A stretch of 64,000 nt of DNA from Chytriomyces cf. hyalinus JEL632 (lineage: Eukaryota; Chytridiomycota; Chytridiomycetes; Chytridiales; Chytriomycetaceae), in NCBI GenBank assembly GCA_025435555.1, contig JAIWWG010000021.1:186001-250000 (forward strand). Direction: 5' to 3'. Of this stretch, positions 33,555 through 43,900 are shown piece after piece. Both the position numbers and the translations under genes were made by a program. The notes below the pieces were generated by a model. That model saw nothing but the letters and a program-made list of their open reading frames with translations. It had not been told where the DNA came from and did no database searches. How positions within the stretch are numbered: the stretch's first letter is position 1; the number at the start of each line of letters is the position of its first letter.

Positions 33555-34039
33555 GGGCTATTTGTGCTGGTTGGGGCAGGTGAGACACGAGACTCGTTTT
33601 ATATATCTTTTTTTTTTAGTTTCGCGCCCATGAGGTTAAAATCAAGTGCCACACTTCTCTCATGGGACAGCGCCATATGATCGGGATATGTCGGAACAAG
33701 TGTCGGAATGATTCTGATTGGACAACAGTCAATACTTGTCATCCATTCTCAACAACCGACGTACCTCGCGTTGCTCAATGCGTGGGAACAGATTCACCCG
33801 ACGGGAGCATCTCGACTGAAAGGACGAATTCAAACACGCCCCTGATGCTCAAGCAGCGGTGCGGTATGCAGGCATGTGCCGGTTCACGCGTAGCTCCTTT
33901 CTTTTTCGGGTCTGCTTGAAGCATTATCTGATAGTGATGGAATAATAAACGACAGGGCGCGGTGACTTGAAATGAGAGATTGGTTTTATTTTCTTGCTCA
34001 GAAAACCAAATTGCAAAACACAGGAATAAGAAAAGACGC
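33555..34039. other. Intergenic region, no supported gene
   Basis: Holds the promoter side of the carrier gene and the 3' flank of the decayed gene at 34040-35044. Confidence 0.25.
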
Positions 34040-35044
34040 TCAGTATCCGTTTTTTTCCAGTAGTACGATTTGGTCTCACAGACCTTCCACTGCTGGGGTT
34101 TGTGGTTTGGTTTGCACTCGAAGGTGACCATTTCGTTGCCCTCCTTGACTCCGTAAGAGTCGTTGGAGCTGGCATCCACACACCAAGCTTTTCCATACGA
34201 ATCTTGGTACTTGAAGACAACATACACACAGGAGTCGGTCTTATTCTGATCGTATCCATATCCGGCGTCAACCTCCTCAACGCTCCAATAAGAAATGTCA
34301 GAGGAAGTAGTGGATCCCTATGATGAGCATTCGGCAAGCGGAGGTCCCCGTAGTTTTTCTTTTCGCCAGTCAAGCAGATATCTTTGGAGTTGTACTCATC
34401 ACCTTTCACGGTAATTTGGATCTGGGTCTTGCTGATGATGTTGTTTGTGAAGATATCCTTGGTCTTGGACAGGACGGCATCGCCAGATTTGCTCCAGTAG
34501 GCGAAGTATCCAGAGGTTAGGATAGACTCGATTGTCTAGGTCTCGCCGCCGTAAGACTTTTCCTGAGTTGGGGATTGGTACTCGGGTTGCTTGTACTCCT
34601 CCTTGTACTCAGGAGCCTTGTACTGCGGAGCAGCGCAATTGGACTTGTTGTACTGCTGCTTCTGCTGGTAAGATGGTTGCTGGTACGAGTCGCAAGTCTT
34701 TTGCAAGTCGCGGAAACACTTTTCACCGTATCCACACTCGTAATCCTTTCCAGAAGTGCAAAGGGTACCGCACTTGGAGTTGGCATTCTCCCACGAAGAT
34801 CCACAGCGGAAAGGGGTGTTGGTGGTGTATCCCTTGGATGGCGCGTAGTACTCCTCCTTCGGAGGTGGTGTGTACTGCTTGGTTGGAGGCTGGTAGTACT
34901 CTTGCTTGGTTGGAGCGTAGTATTCCTGTTAGGGCGCGTAGTACTCTTGTTTTGGGGCGTAGTACTCCTGCTTTGGTGGGGCTGGGTTGTGTTCGTAAGC
35001 CATGACGGCGGATGCTGCAGCGAGGGCAATGATGATTGCTTGCA
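34040..35044 (-). pseudogene. Decayed secreted cell-surface/carbohydrate-binding protein gene
   Basis: The frame opens with a signal peptide (MQAIIIALAAASAVMA) and a QEYYAP/KQEYY repeat region. It continues into a Cys module (FRCGSSWENANSKCGTLC, then DYECGYGEKCFRDLQKTC) like those in fungal carbohydrate-binding (CBM52-type) proteins, a second KQEYK-rich spacer, and a C-terminal domain (SGYFAYWSKSGDAVLSKTKD, DISYWSVEEVDAGYG, CVYVVFKYQDSYGKAWCVDA). Two in-frame stop codons and at least two frame changes, one at a run of seven A, interrupt it. The coding-like sequence is otherwise well kept, so decay is recent or some differences are sequencing errors. Originally a wall-associated protein, by inference. 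Confidence 0.65.
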
Positions 35045-35551
35045 TAATTGAGTTTTGTTGCGGTGGTTTTGGGTTGATATGGGTTTGCAGAAGTAAACTT
35101 GGCTCTGTTTGTTATAAGAATCGGCGAACAGGTCCGCGCAGTTGAACCCTGGTTGCTGTGTGGCTTGGCGTTTGTCAAGTGTCCAACTCGCGTCATGTTC
35201 AATGATCCATGTTCACGCGGTGGAAAATGCGCCTGGAAGCGGTCTGTGATCGGCAGTTCGCCCCACAGCACGTGGAGCTTACTGAGATAATGTTTGTTGG
35301 TCGAGAACTTGGACAGAGTGCCTCGAGATTGTGCAAGTGTGCTGAGTGCTTGGGCTTCTGACTGTTCCTTGCATTTCAATATTAGCAGATCCTCCGTTTG
35401 ATGTCTTCAGTTGCAAACACCTTCTGCTCCAGCTCGAAACAAGGGCTTTCGATGACAAAAGAGCATATACAAAGCAGACGCATATCTTTCAACTTTACTT
35501 CACATCATGAATCTCTACAGCAAACCAGGATAGCGAGTTGCCATTCTAGAT
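35045..35551. other. Intergenic region, no supported gene
   Basis: Only short unsupported frames on both strands. Confidence 0.25.
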
Positions 35552-36223
35552 TTACAGCAACAAAGCGTGTGCTGCAATGAGTCCGGCAACCACGACAGTA
35601 CGCGATGAGTCACTGCTTTTTGCTTGCGTTGACGCAACCAGTGTCGACGCCATTGCCGAACTTGCATCAGAGGTCGCGGCGGTGACCGCCATGGAGGTAG
35701 AACTTGATACTAAACTTGAAGTAACGCTGCTGGTAACGCTTGGACCACCAAGACCCACACCCTCACACGCCGTGACCATTGTTTTCGCGATTGAAACGCC
35801 TTGATCAAAAACGAGAGAAATTTGACGGCGACAACTGCTGATGGACGCTCTCCACGTGGCCAGATTGGATGCAGTGCAAAGACATGAGGCCGTCTCGTTA
35901 AACGGTTGAGTTTGTCTCAGTTCTCCTGCGCCGTTGACCACTAAGCGGCAAGGAGCCAGAGACGACATTCCCAGTTGTACATTGACCCCACACATGCCGT
36001 CCGACAGAATATCAGCGGCACCGTTTCCAGCACATGCCGCGACGAGAGTTTTGAGCGCTTCATTGACCTTAAAGTCCTTGGATGGGCAAGCGGTCAACAC
36101 GGCATTGTACACGGCCAGACTTGGTGCGTTGCAGAGACAGCCGGGAACAGGCGTTACTGCGCATGGCTGAAGTGCGGTTCGGAGAGTTGGCAGTGCTGCT
36201 GTGCAGACTTCAAAGGCGTTCAT
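35552..36223 (-). CDS. Cys-rich protein with GPI-type C-terminus
   Basis: A 223-residue frame with regularly spaced cysteines (FEVCTAALPTLRTALQPC, VPGCLCNAPSLAVYNAVL, LTACPSKDF, MCGVNVQLG, SCLCTASNLATWRASISSC), a Ser/Thr-rich stalk and a hydrophobic tail (VVVAGLIAAHALLL). Two similar repeats of about 75 residues are visible (C-x-C-N/T-A-x-x-L-A). The family is not recognised, but layout matches fungal GPI-anchored surface proteins. The frame lacks a signal peptide: it begins MNAFEVC and is open a few codons upstream (QSLLQL). Either a first exon with the signal sequence was missed or the gene is 5'-truncated. Confidence 0.55.
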   Translation of the reverse strand: MNAFEVCTAALPTLRTALQPCAVTPVPGCLCNAPSLAVYNAVLTACPSKDFKVNEALKTLVAACAGNGAADILSDGMCGVNVQLGMSSLAPCRLVVNGAGELRQTQPFNETASCLCTASNLATWRASISSCRRQISLVFDQGVSIAKTMVTACEGVGLGGPSVTSSVTSSLVSSSTSMAVTAATSDASSAMASTLVASTQAKSSDSSRTVVVAGLIAAHALLL

Positions 36224-36965
36224 GAGTTGAAGCAGACTTTGAATTGGTCCAGGTTCAATTTAAATTGCGGCGCGTGAATTGACCGCGGGGGTGGCGGTAC
36301 TGCGGTCAGGTCTTTTGCACCAAACAGACAATTACTTGTGTTTGGAAAGAAGATGCTGTGTGGGTCGTTGGCGCATGTCTTGTTTGTGGAAACGGGGCGG
36401 GCACTTCACGAATAACCAGCCAAAAAGCCGGCCGTGTTTCTTGCGGAATACTGAATAAGAAATGCAGACCCGTGAGCGTTAGCCTGTCCGTGCCTTGCAT
36501 TCGAATGTTGCGTTATTCAGACATTCGCTTTTCCCATACGCGATGGTGCCCCCAAGTGTTTTCGAGCTCTCACAGTTCTTGATGCGATGCAACCGAGTCC
36601 ACTCTGCCTGGTCCCTTGTATCCTCCCCGAGGCATCACTTCCTCGGCGTCAATTTTGCTCACTAAGGGCCAAACATGCGCATTGTAAGAGCAAATGGCAC
36701 GAATGAACACGGCCCGCGAATGAACGTGGAGTCCAGCATGGGAAGATTCGCTGGTGTACAAAACCACGAAAGCTTCCGTCCCAACAAAATGCAGAGCGCA
36801 GAGGGGCGGATAATAATAAAGTATGAACATATTCTGCTTTTATTCGCAGCATTCTTAAAAGTAAGAAGCGTCTAGAGAGGTATACGAAAAAGGGGGGAAC
36901 CGAATCCACGCATGGATGAGTTGAGGCATAGATATTGAGGTGGTGGCGGTTGGATTCAGAGCGCC
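36224..36965. other. Intergenic region, no firm gene
   Basis: Frames on both strands (36358-36582 plus, 36570-36830 minus) lack family similarity or splice support. Confidence 0.2.
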
Positions 36966-37864
36966 TTACGCCCGGGAGTTGCTTCTCACAAGAGCATCCA
37001 CGTCGGAGTGGATGGGCACTTCTGTGAAGACCGAGTCCAAGGTGTCTGCCTTCGAACCAGGCCTTGGTGTGGCGAAAGGGTCGGCGTTGTCGGATCCAGT
37101 GTGAGAGTCGAACCTGCGCAAACAAATCAGCAACACCGTTTTAGCAAACACAGCAGGCTACGTCCAGAGGTGCAGTATTTGAGAGGTAAAAACATTACCT
37201 AAAGTGTGCCCCATGAATGGACTTGATCTTTTCACGCATCTTGTCCGAGAAGTGGAAGCTGTTTGCGCTCTCTGCGGCAGAGTCTGGAGTGGAAGACCTG
37301 TTGCTGCTGGTGTTGTTTGCGTTCGAAGCAGCCGCTGCCGCGGCAAACATCTTTGCCCGCTCTCTCCTCTCGGCCATGTTTGCGAGGATCTGCTTGGCGC
37401 CAGCGGCCCCGCATGAGCAGAAGCAGAGGACGCATAGACCCAGGACCACCCCGGAGATGATGATCATGCTGGTCACGGACGCTTCCTGGGGTGTCATCTG
37501 GGATGGGTTGGTTGGTGTTGGTGATTGTAACGAAATTATTTGTTGCTATTTCTGCCAGGCTTGATTTTACGCAAATTGACGTCTCGTTTATTGCTATGGA
37601 TGAGTGCATCTTGGCCATTAGTCTCTCGCAGGATTCTGGCTGGACACTGAATGCGATGCAGTACTGGCATGCAAGCATCCTACCATCCACGGCATGTGCG
37701 GCCGTCTGTGTGACTGGCGTCCAGTGTGTCTAGCAGGCGTTACCCTCCGCACGGCAGTATCGCCCCATCTGATGTACCGAATATCCACACCCCTTGCATC
37801 ACGTTCTGGTCAATTGTGCGGCGCATTGAAGACCTGACATGACAGCAATAAAATAGATTTGCAT
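36966..37864 (-). CDS. Single-pass type I membrane protein, unknown
   Basis: Exons 37864-37834, 37713-37571, 37497-37199 and 37113-36966 give about 206 aa. The signal peptide reads MQIYFIAVMSVTQTAAHA. A short ectodomain with cysteines (MLACQYCIAFSVQPESC, NETSIC) follows, then a transmembrane helix (MIIISGVVLGLCVLCFC), a charged Ala/Ser/Asn-rich cytosolic part (MAERRERAKMFAAAAAASN) and an acidic tail. The last intron (GTAATG...GCGCAG) is well supported. The first donor (GTCTTC) is weak and was chosen because it alone yields a signal peptide in phase. Function unknown; a receptor or sensor is possible. Confidence 0.5.
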
Positions 37865-38021
37865 TTTTTGGGAGCTGAAATAAACACACGAATCAGGGTC
37901 TCGCAGCAGGACTTGCCTTCGCAGCCGCATGCTCTGAACCCTGCGTGATCCGTTTCGTGTCATTCCGCTTTGTTTCAGAATTCTCCTTGCATAAACTTTT
38001 GTGCCTTACTTTTGAACGCGG

Positions 38022-38236
38022 TTATTGACTCGACACCTGCCACTTTTGCCCCCAAAAAAGATTCCACATCTCTTGTGCATGCGGATCAAAACCATTGGCC
38101 CTCCACGCATGAAGCAGAAGATTGTCTAGACTTCGTTGGGTGCGACTGATGAATTCCTGTCGTTGATTGCCAAGTCCACCATAAATTGGGAGTCCAATTT
38201 TCCAAGCTGCATCGGGGGCAAACTGTGCCTGCCCCT
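38022..38236 (-). CDS. Orphan 3' exon-like frame
   Basis: About 65 residues of clearly protein-like sequence: AQFAPDAAWKIGLPIYGGLG, NQRQEFISRTQRSLDNLLLH, AWRANGFDPHAQEMWNLFWG, then QKWQVSSQ and a stop. There is no in-frame ATG; GGGGCAG just upstream could be a 3' splice site. The SR gene ends about 120 bp upstream on the same strand, leaving no obvious room for earlier exons. Either the tail of a spliced gene I cannot complete or a remnant. Family unknown. Confidence 0.3.
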
Positions 38237-38354
38237 ATGATTTTAATTCGATATTCTTTCATTGCTGCTGTATTCAACGTTCCGCAACCACGAATCAAAT
38301 AAAAAACGCAAAAAACAATTGAACTTTTTTTTTTCATCCAAATCGACTTTGCGC

Positions 38355-39674
38355 TCAGTCGCGTCTCGGCGAAAGAGAGTCGCGACGACGAGGCGGTGGG
38401 GAATCGTCGCGACGTCTTGGCGGTGGTGAGTCGTCGCGACGTCTTGGTGGTGGCGAGTCGTCGCGACGTCTTGGTGGTGGCGAGTCATCACGGCGACGTG
38501 GGGGTGGAGAATCATCGCGACGGCGTGGCGGAGAACGGTCGTCATATCTGCGGCGAGGTGGTGATCGGCTATCGTATCGACGGCGCGGGGGTGATCGGGA
38601 TCGGGATCTGTGATTACGTGACAAATATGGAACGAAACACGCATCGGGGGCGGAGTGGGTTAGTTTATAATGTACCTAATGGTGTCAGCTCAGAAAGAGG
38701 GGGCTTGGCTTGTTTCAAGAGAGAAGGCATTGGGGATTGCAGAGATAGAATATTGCGAGTCAAGGGATATTGTGCGGCAGAAAAAAGCGGCTTTGAATAG
38801 AGATGGCCCGGGACTTTCAGACAAGAAATTCGGCCGTAGCCTCCCCATGCAAGATCTCGCGGAATCAAAAACGGAAAATGGCAGGAGAATGACAGAAAAA
38901 GCAGGAAGCAGCATGATGGTTGCTTTCTTGAAAACCGGGTAGATTCGATTGGTTATGGGAAATCGAAACGCTTGGTGTGCAGTATAGGGAGATCGGGGAA
39001 ACATCTTGACGTACCGGCGACGAGGGCGTCTGAAATCAAGACAGTAAGTTGGCGCAAATCAAAAACACCGAACAGAAAAGAAAAGAACTGACCCGCCCTC
39101 TCTGCAATCTCTGGCCCAGTGACCTTCTCTGCCGCACTTGAAGCATTCGTTGGAGCCTCCTTCCCTGCCTCCCCTTGAACCGCCTCCTTTGGCCCATTCC
39201 ACAACAAGACGTGTGCCAAACTCAGGCAGCTGCAAGCAAAGGGACAGCTGTTCAGCATCGATACAGTCAGTGGATATGAAATGGGCTCTAACCTCCTTTC
39301 CGTCTGTTTCTTTCAATGCATCTTCGGCGTCTCTCTTGTCTGAAAAAGTCAAACCGGCAGTCAGTTTGAACCAATCGCAAAACAGGTGAAATGCCCAATC
39401 GCACCCTCAAACTCGATGAAGCCAAAGTTGAAAGAAGCGCCTCTTTTGATGTCAAGTCTGGGTAGAAGACAGTTTTTTAGCATTTCAGGCCCCACTGAAT
39501 GCGTGCAAGTTTTTTGGCGGTCACCTGGAAATGCGGCCGAAACGCTCAAAAATGTCCTCCAAGTCGCGGATCTGAAGTTGAGAGTTCGGAATGAGTTGGC
39601 TGTCAGTTGAGGTGGGCGTGTGTGTGTGCGCGTGCCTTGAGTTCAGTTGGGAGTCGTCCAAGGAACAGGGACAT
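38355..39674 (-). CDS. SR-family splicing factor with RRM, CCHC knuckle and RD/RS repeats
   Basis: An RNA-binding splicing regulator of the SRSF3/SRSF7 (RSZ) type, nuclear. Seven exons (39674-39636, 39571-39525, 39457-39405, 39339-39293, 39229-39093, 39029-39015, 38607-38355) give 196 aa. RRM with RNP2 LFLGRLP, then IRDLEDIFERFGRISRLDIK and RNP1-like FNFGFIEFE. CCHC zinc knuckle CFKCGREGHWARDC. The tail has repeated SPPPRRRDD units. Two oddities: the first intron must be GC-AG (AAG|GCACGC, no GT anywhere between the exons and an in-frame stop if retained), and exon six is only 15 nt. The last intron is 407 nt, long for this genome. Confidence 0.88.
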
Positions 39675-40134
39675 GGTTTTTAGATTTTCTTTTTTTTTGG
39701 GTTAAATATTTATTCCAAGGTTTATCAACAGGGCTGTATTTGTCGTCAGCTTGCCAGGCAGACATCTTTGTCGCATGTGGGCATCACAGGCGCCGCATAC
39801 CCGATCTCAGACACGTATTGTCCGCCGCAATGTAAACTTGGCATGAACAACGCGAAAATCCAATAACGTTCAAAGCGTCAGTCTGTCAACAAACAACACT
39901 CGTTTTTTAAACGCGCACGATTCTCGGCACGCGTGGTTGAACGGGTACCAAGTTGTGACATTGATGCGAAGTGGTCAAGCGCGTGACTGATGCCGGCGAA
40001 CCTCGCTTTGCTCACGCAGACTCTTCTGTGAATATATCAGCCCCATGACATTAAGGTAAGTTCAACTTTGTTCAGTCACGTCACATCACATCACTGTCAC
40101 AGATTTACACACACAAAAAAATTTGAAAAAAAAC
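39675..40134. promoter_or_regulatory. Divergent promoter region, SR factor and CNG channel
   Basis: 460 bp between divergent start codons; no gene supported. TTTATCAACAGGG and GTTTTTTAAACGCGC stretches are present but not assignable. Confidence 0.3.
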
Positions 40135-43100
40135 ATGCCCATCGACGCGCTGTTCGCATCCCTCATTCCCGAACTGCACAGCACCCACTCCACCTGTAAA
40201 CTGGCCGTGCTCAAATGCGAAGCGATGATGGCTCTTTTAAACAAAGCAAAAGGTGGGGACGCGTTGGCGCGTGTTCTGTCGGGATATACGATGGACATTG
40301 GCAGCGACGTTTCGAACAACCACCTACCCCAAAACCCAAGTCTTCAAAGCAGGAACATGCCCTCGAGAGCTGTTTCCGGATCTTTGGAGATGGGAATCCG
40401 CTGGGATCCAGAAGACTACACGGCCTTTGAGGAAATAAGTTCAACGAGCGCGAATCCCACGTTAGCAGCTTCTTCCAAGCAGTACCTTGCAAGAAAACTG
40501 AAATCGAGTCTTCATTCATCGAATCAGTCGTTTTCGACAGTCCGAAGAAAGGATGCAACACCTCATTTTCGACGAGAGTCTTCAGCCAAAAGCCCGCCTG
40601 CACCGACCGGATTGTCGTTTGACGCAGCACCTCCCAGAAACACGCGAGATTTGGCTATGACTGTTAACCGCAAAGATTCGGACATGAACACCGCCGCACA
40701 TTCAAATCCGGGGCTGTTAAACAAACTGCCGTCGCCGCATGAAAGTCTCACTCGAAACTTGACTCCTAATCAGAAAACAGTCACCTCAAGCACTAACTTG
40801 GTGTTTGGCCAGCATTTGGACTTCTTTTACCAGATGAGGATCAACGGATTGAAGCCTTCCTTAACGAGAACCGCGTCCTCCGCAGAGAGCGTGGAAGTCA
40901 ACGCCAGCAACTCGACGATTTCTGTCCATGATATTGAGAAAATGGGTGAAAAATTTGCCGACATTGGATCGCCGAGACTGTCGCCGCAATTGGAATTCAA
41001 ACGGAGCCTCGGCGCCGTCCAAGTACCTCCACTCAGTCCAAATTTCGCTGCACCCAGTCTGTCTCATTCTTCGTTCCATAGTCTCAAAGTCGCACTTGGA
41101 AGACAGCTTGAACTCGATATTTTGGACGAAACGGAGGAGAAATCGTTCGCATTGCCCGCACAAGCGTCCAGCCATTCCATCTTCAACTTCCAGCATCCCA
41201 AAGTAAATGCTGCATACAATCAAAGAAGTAACACCAGTCCTTCAAGTGGAGACGTGTTGCCCGATTCCAAGAAGCTGCACTTTACAAAACTGCCAAAGAA
41301 TGTTCCGATCGTGACTGGCTTGAGTGAAAGTACCGACAGCTTCGAGCAACCTTTCGTAGACTTGTATGCGGCAACGTTTTTACTTCCCGCATACGATGAT
41401 AAAGGCAGACGCGTTGCTCTCGACAGTTTCGAACTGGAGGACCTTTTGGTTGTTCACTTTGTCGCAACGGGGATGCATCCAAAGTCCGTGTTTAATACCT
41501 ACTGGGACGTTACAATGATTACCCTGTTTTCAGCAATATTTTGGATGGTTCCGTTTGTTATCAGTTTTCAGCCGCTGCTGCCAGAGATGACACTTCACTA
41601 TACTTGCTACACAATCACTGTCATTTATTTCTTTGAAAGCCTTATTTCTGCTGTTACGCCTGTGGCTTCCGTCTCGACGTCGGTGATTTACAGTTTCAGA
41701 GAGTATGAAGTACTTCGACCTGATCTTTCGAGCTGGTTAAACACGTGGATCTTGTGGAAATCGCCGCTGGAATTTCTGACTCTGGTATGTCTTCCAAAAA
41801 AAAAAAAGGTCTCTTTAGTATTGACGAATCCCGCTCACAACATTTATTTCGCAAAGATTCCGTTCGAAATCATGTTTCCAAACTGGCATTTAAACCGCAT
41901 CCTTCTTATCATCAAACTCATCCGTTCTTGGAAGCTGGGTTCCATGATTTCGCGCTGTGCTTTATTGAAGCGTTTGCAAGCACGTTTGGACGCCGCATCG
42001 GGCATGGCCGTGTCCAAAATCATGCCAATCGCAGTGGCAATGATGTTTTTTGTTCACTGGAACGCGTGCGCAATGTACTTTCTTGGCCGAATGCACGGCT
42101 TCACTGGCTGGGACACGTATTGGCGCGGGTTCAACACAGCGACCTTGTTTCAGTTCTACACGTGGACGACCTACCAGGTATTTTCAGTTTATTGAGTATG
42201 CCTTTTTAATCCATTATTTTTGGCAACTCTAAATGCTCCGTTGTTCAAAAAAAAATATGCAGAGTCTCGGAAACATGTTCCCACGCGGGTTTTTTCCTGA
42301 TACTGCCGCGGAGCAGCTGACATATTCCGTGTTTATCATCTTTGCGGCCGTTTTGGTGAGAGTTTTATTCAAAATAATTGTAAAAAATGTATCTGCTAAA
42401 AACGTTGGGGGAGATCTAGTATGCATCGTTTTTGGGAGCAATCTCTTCCGCAACCATGTCAATCAACCCGGCAGGTCGCCTGTACACGCAGAAAATGGAG
42501 GAATTGTTGGACTATGTGAAATTCAAAAACTTGCCCAAAGAAACGACCGAGAAACTGTTTGATTACTATGAAGCAAAGTACCGTGGCAAATACTTTGAAG
42601 AAGAAGTCATGCTCGCTGAAATGAATGAATCGCTTCGAGCAGTTGAGTGACCCCCCGTGTTTTTGTAATCCCTTGAAAATTTCAAACAGAACATTTTCCC
42701 AGGAAATCCTCCTCAAAAACACACGCGCACTCATTGAACAAGTTCCCTTTCTCCGCCGTGAAGAAAACGACGGTCGCGATGAAATCTTTATCGGCCGAAT
42801 CGCACGAGCCCTGCGCTCATATTACTACGTACAAGGCGACTTTATCACGAAACAAGGCGACACGGGCTACGACATGTTTTTCATTCTTTCTGGAAAACTG
42901 GATGTATCCATCAGCAATAAGCGTGTTGTGTCATTGTATGATGGTTCGTATATTGGGGAGGTGGAGTTGATTTCGAAAGGGTTGCGGACTGCGACGGTTC
43001 AGGCAGCGAAACCGAGCGTGTTGTATCGTCTTACGCATCATGATTTTCATGAGATTTTGGGAGAGTTTCCGGATATGATGTTTCGGATTAATCAGTTGGC

Positions 43101-43137
43101 CTTGGACCGGGAGCGTATACTTGGTTCGCGATATTGA
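40135..43137 (+). CDS. Cyclic-nucleotide-gated (CNG/HCN-like) cation channel
   Basis: Exons 40135-41784, 41857-42177, 42263-42355, 42420-42641 and 42703-43137 give 906 aa. The first 430 residues are disordered and Ser-rich. S1 is at about 452 (VFNTYWDVTMITLFSAIFWM), S2 YFFESLISAVTPV, S3 WILWKSPLEFLTLIPFEIMF, and a weakly basic S4 (NRILLIIKLIRSWKLG). The pore helix TWTTYQ leads into SLGN (residues 658-661) where K+ and HCN channels have GYG and animal CNG channels have IGE. S6 is YSVFIIFAAVLYASFLGAIS, then a C-linker and a cyclic-nucleotide-binding domain (about 790-885; GDFITKQGDTGYDMFFILSG, IGEVELISKGLRTATVQA) with the usual Gly-Glu and Arg. Plausibly acts in zoospore sensing. Confidence 0.92.
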
Positions 43138-43234
43138 TGATGTTATGTGTGGGCAATTTTGTTCTCTTTTACATATGCATGCCAGCAACAGGGGTGCACT
43201 TTTTTTTTTAGAATATCGCACAATTAAATATTGT

Positions 43235-43900
43235 TTATTTACTGTTTTGTGTGTAGTCGAAGTACACGGCATAATCACTCACTTCGCTTATTGTCAATAC
43301 AGTTGTGACGGACGCGCGTTTGGAAGTTTCTGAGTTTGTGAAAGCAACGTCGTAACTGACAGTGTCCATTTCATCATCCAGCTGCGAATCCTCACAAACA
43401 CATTGCTCGAGATCGCGGGTGTCATGATCTTGTGAGCGGTTTGATGGAACATACCGCGGAGCAACGGTTAGAATCCGTTTCTGTGACGCTGTCCGGGACG
43501 TGTACGCAATGATTGATTCCACGTCCGTGTTTTGTGAAGAACGGGTGGAGTTTAAGTTTCTGTCGCCGCCAAACGTGGAATTGCGCCTGGATTCGGGTAT
43601 TTGGGCGACTGTGTTGAGCTTGTCCCTTCGTCGGCAGTTGGAGTGTAGGCGTTTGCAGAGGAGTGCGAATAGGATTAAAAGCGCGATAGATGCCAAGATT
43701 GCGGTGGGGATGATGTATGGGTGTGGGCTTTCATGTTCTGTTGGACTTGGTGTGGTGGTAGATAATGGTGTGGCGGAGGATGATGGTGTCGAGCTGGTAG
43801 CAGCTGCGACTTCCATTGCCGTGGGAGAGATGACCTCGGAGATGTTTGTAAGAGCAGCCGAGATGGATACCAGAGCGGTAGTTTCAGTAGCAGAGAGCAT
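43235..43900 (-). CDS. Ser/Thr-rich single-pass membrane protein (Mid2/Wsc-like layout)
   Basis: A 221-residue frame. The N-terminal half is Ser/Thr/Pro-rich (presumably glycosylated), followed by a membrane helix (YIIPTAILASIALLILFALL), a basic stop-transfer (CKRLHSNCRRRDK) and an acidic Ser/Thr-rich cytosolic tail. This matches wall-stress sensors of the Mid2/Wsc type in layout only; no Cys-rich head is present. No signal peptide is seen from the Met at 43900. The frame is open upstream to a possible acceptor (GAATAG, about 43946), so a first exon with the signal sequence is probably missing. Confidence 0.5.
   Translation of the reverse strand: MLSATETTALVSISAALTNISEVISPTAMEVAAATSSTPSSSATPLSTTTPSPTEHESPHPYIIPTAILASIALLILFALLCKRLHSNCRRRDKLNTVAQIPESRRNSTFGGDRNLNSTRSSQNTDVESIIAYTSRTASQKRILTVAPRYVPSNRSQDHDTRDLEQCVCEDSQLDDEMDTVSYDVAFTNSETSKRASVTTVLTISEVSDYAVYFDYTQNSK

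Noticed and set aside
34575-35051. Long + strand frame of 158 codons rich in Leu/Val, looking like a membrane protein
   Set aside because: It is the antisense of the repetitive QEYYAP/KQEYK coding sequence on the minus strand; the hydrophobic look is a by-product of complementary codons.
38396-38800. + strand frame with repeated RRDVLVVAS units
   Set aside because: Antisense shadow of the SPPPRRRDD repeats of the SR protein.
39601-39632. GTGTGTGTGTGCGCG stretch as a possible simple-sequence regulatory repeat
   Set aside because: Short, and it forms part of the GC-AG intron of the SR gene; no evidence of function beyond that.
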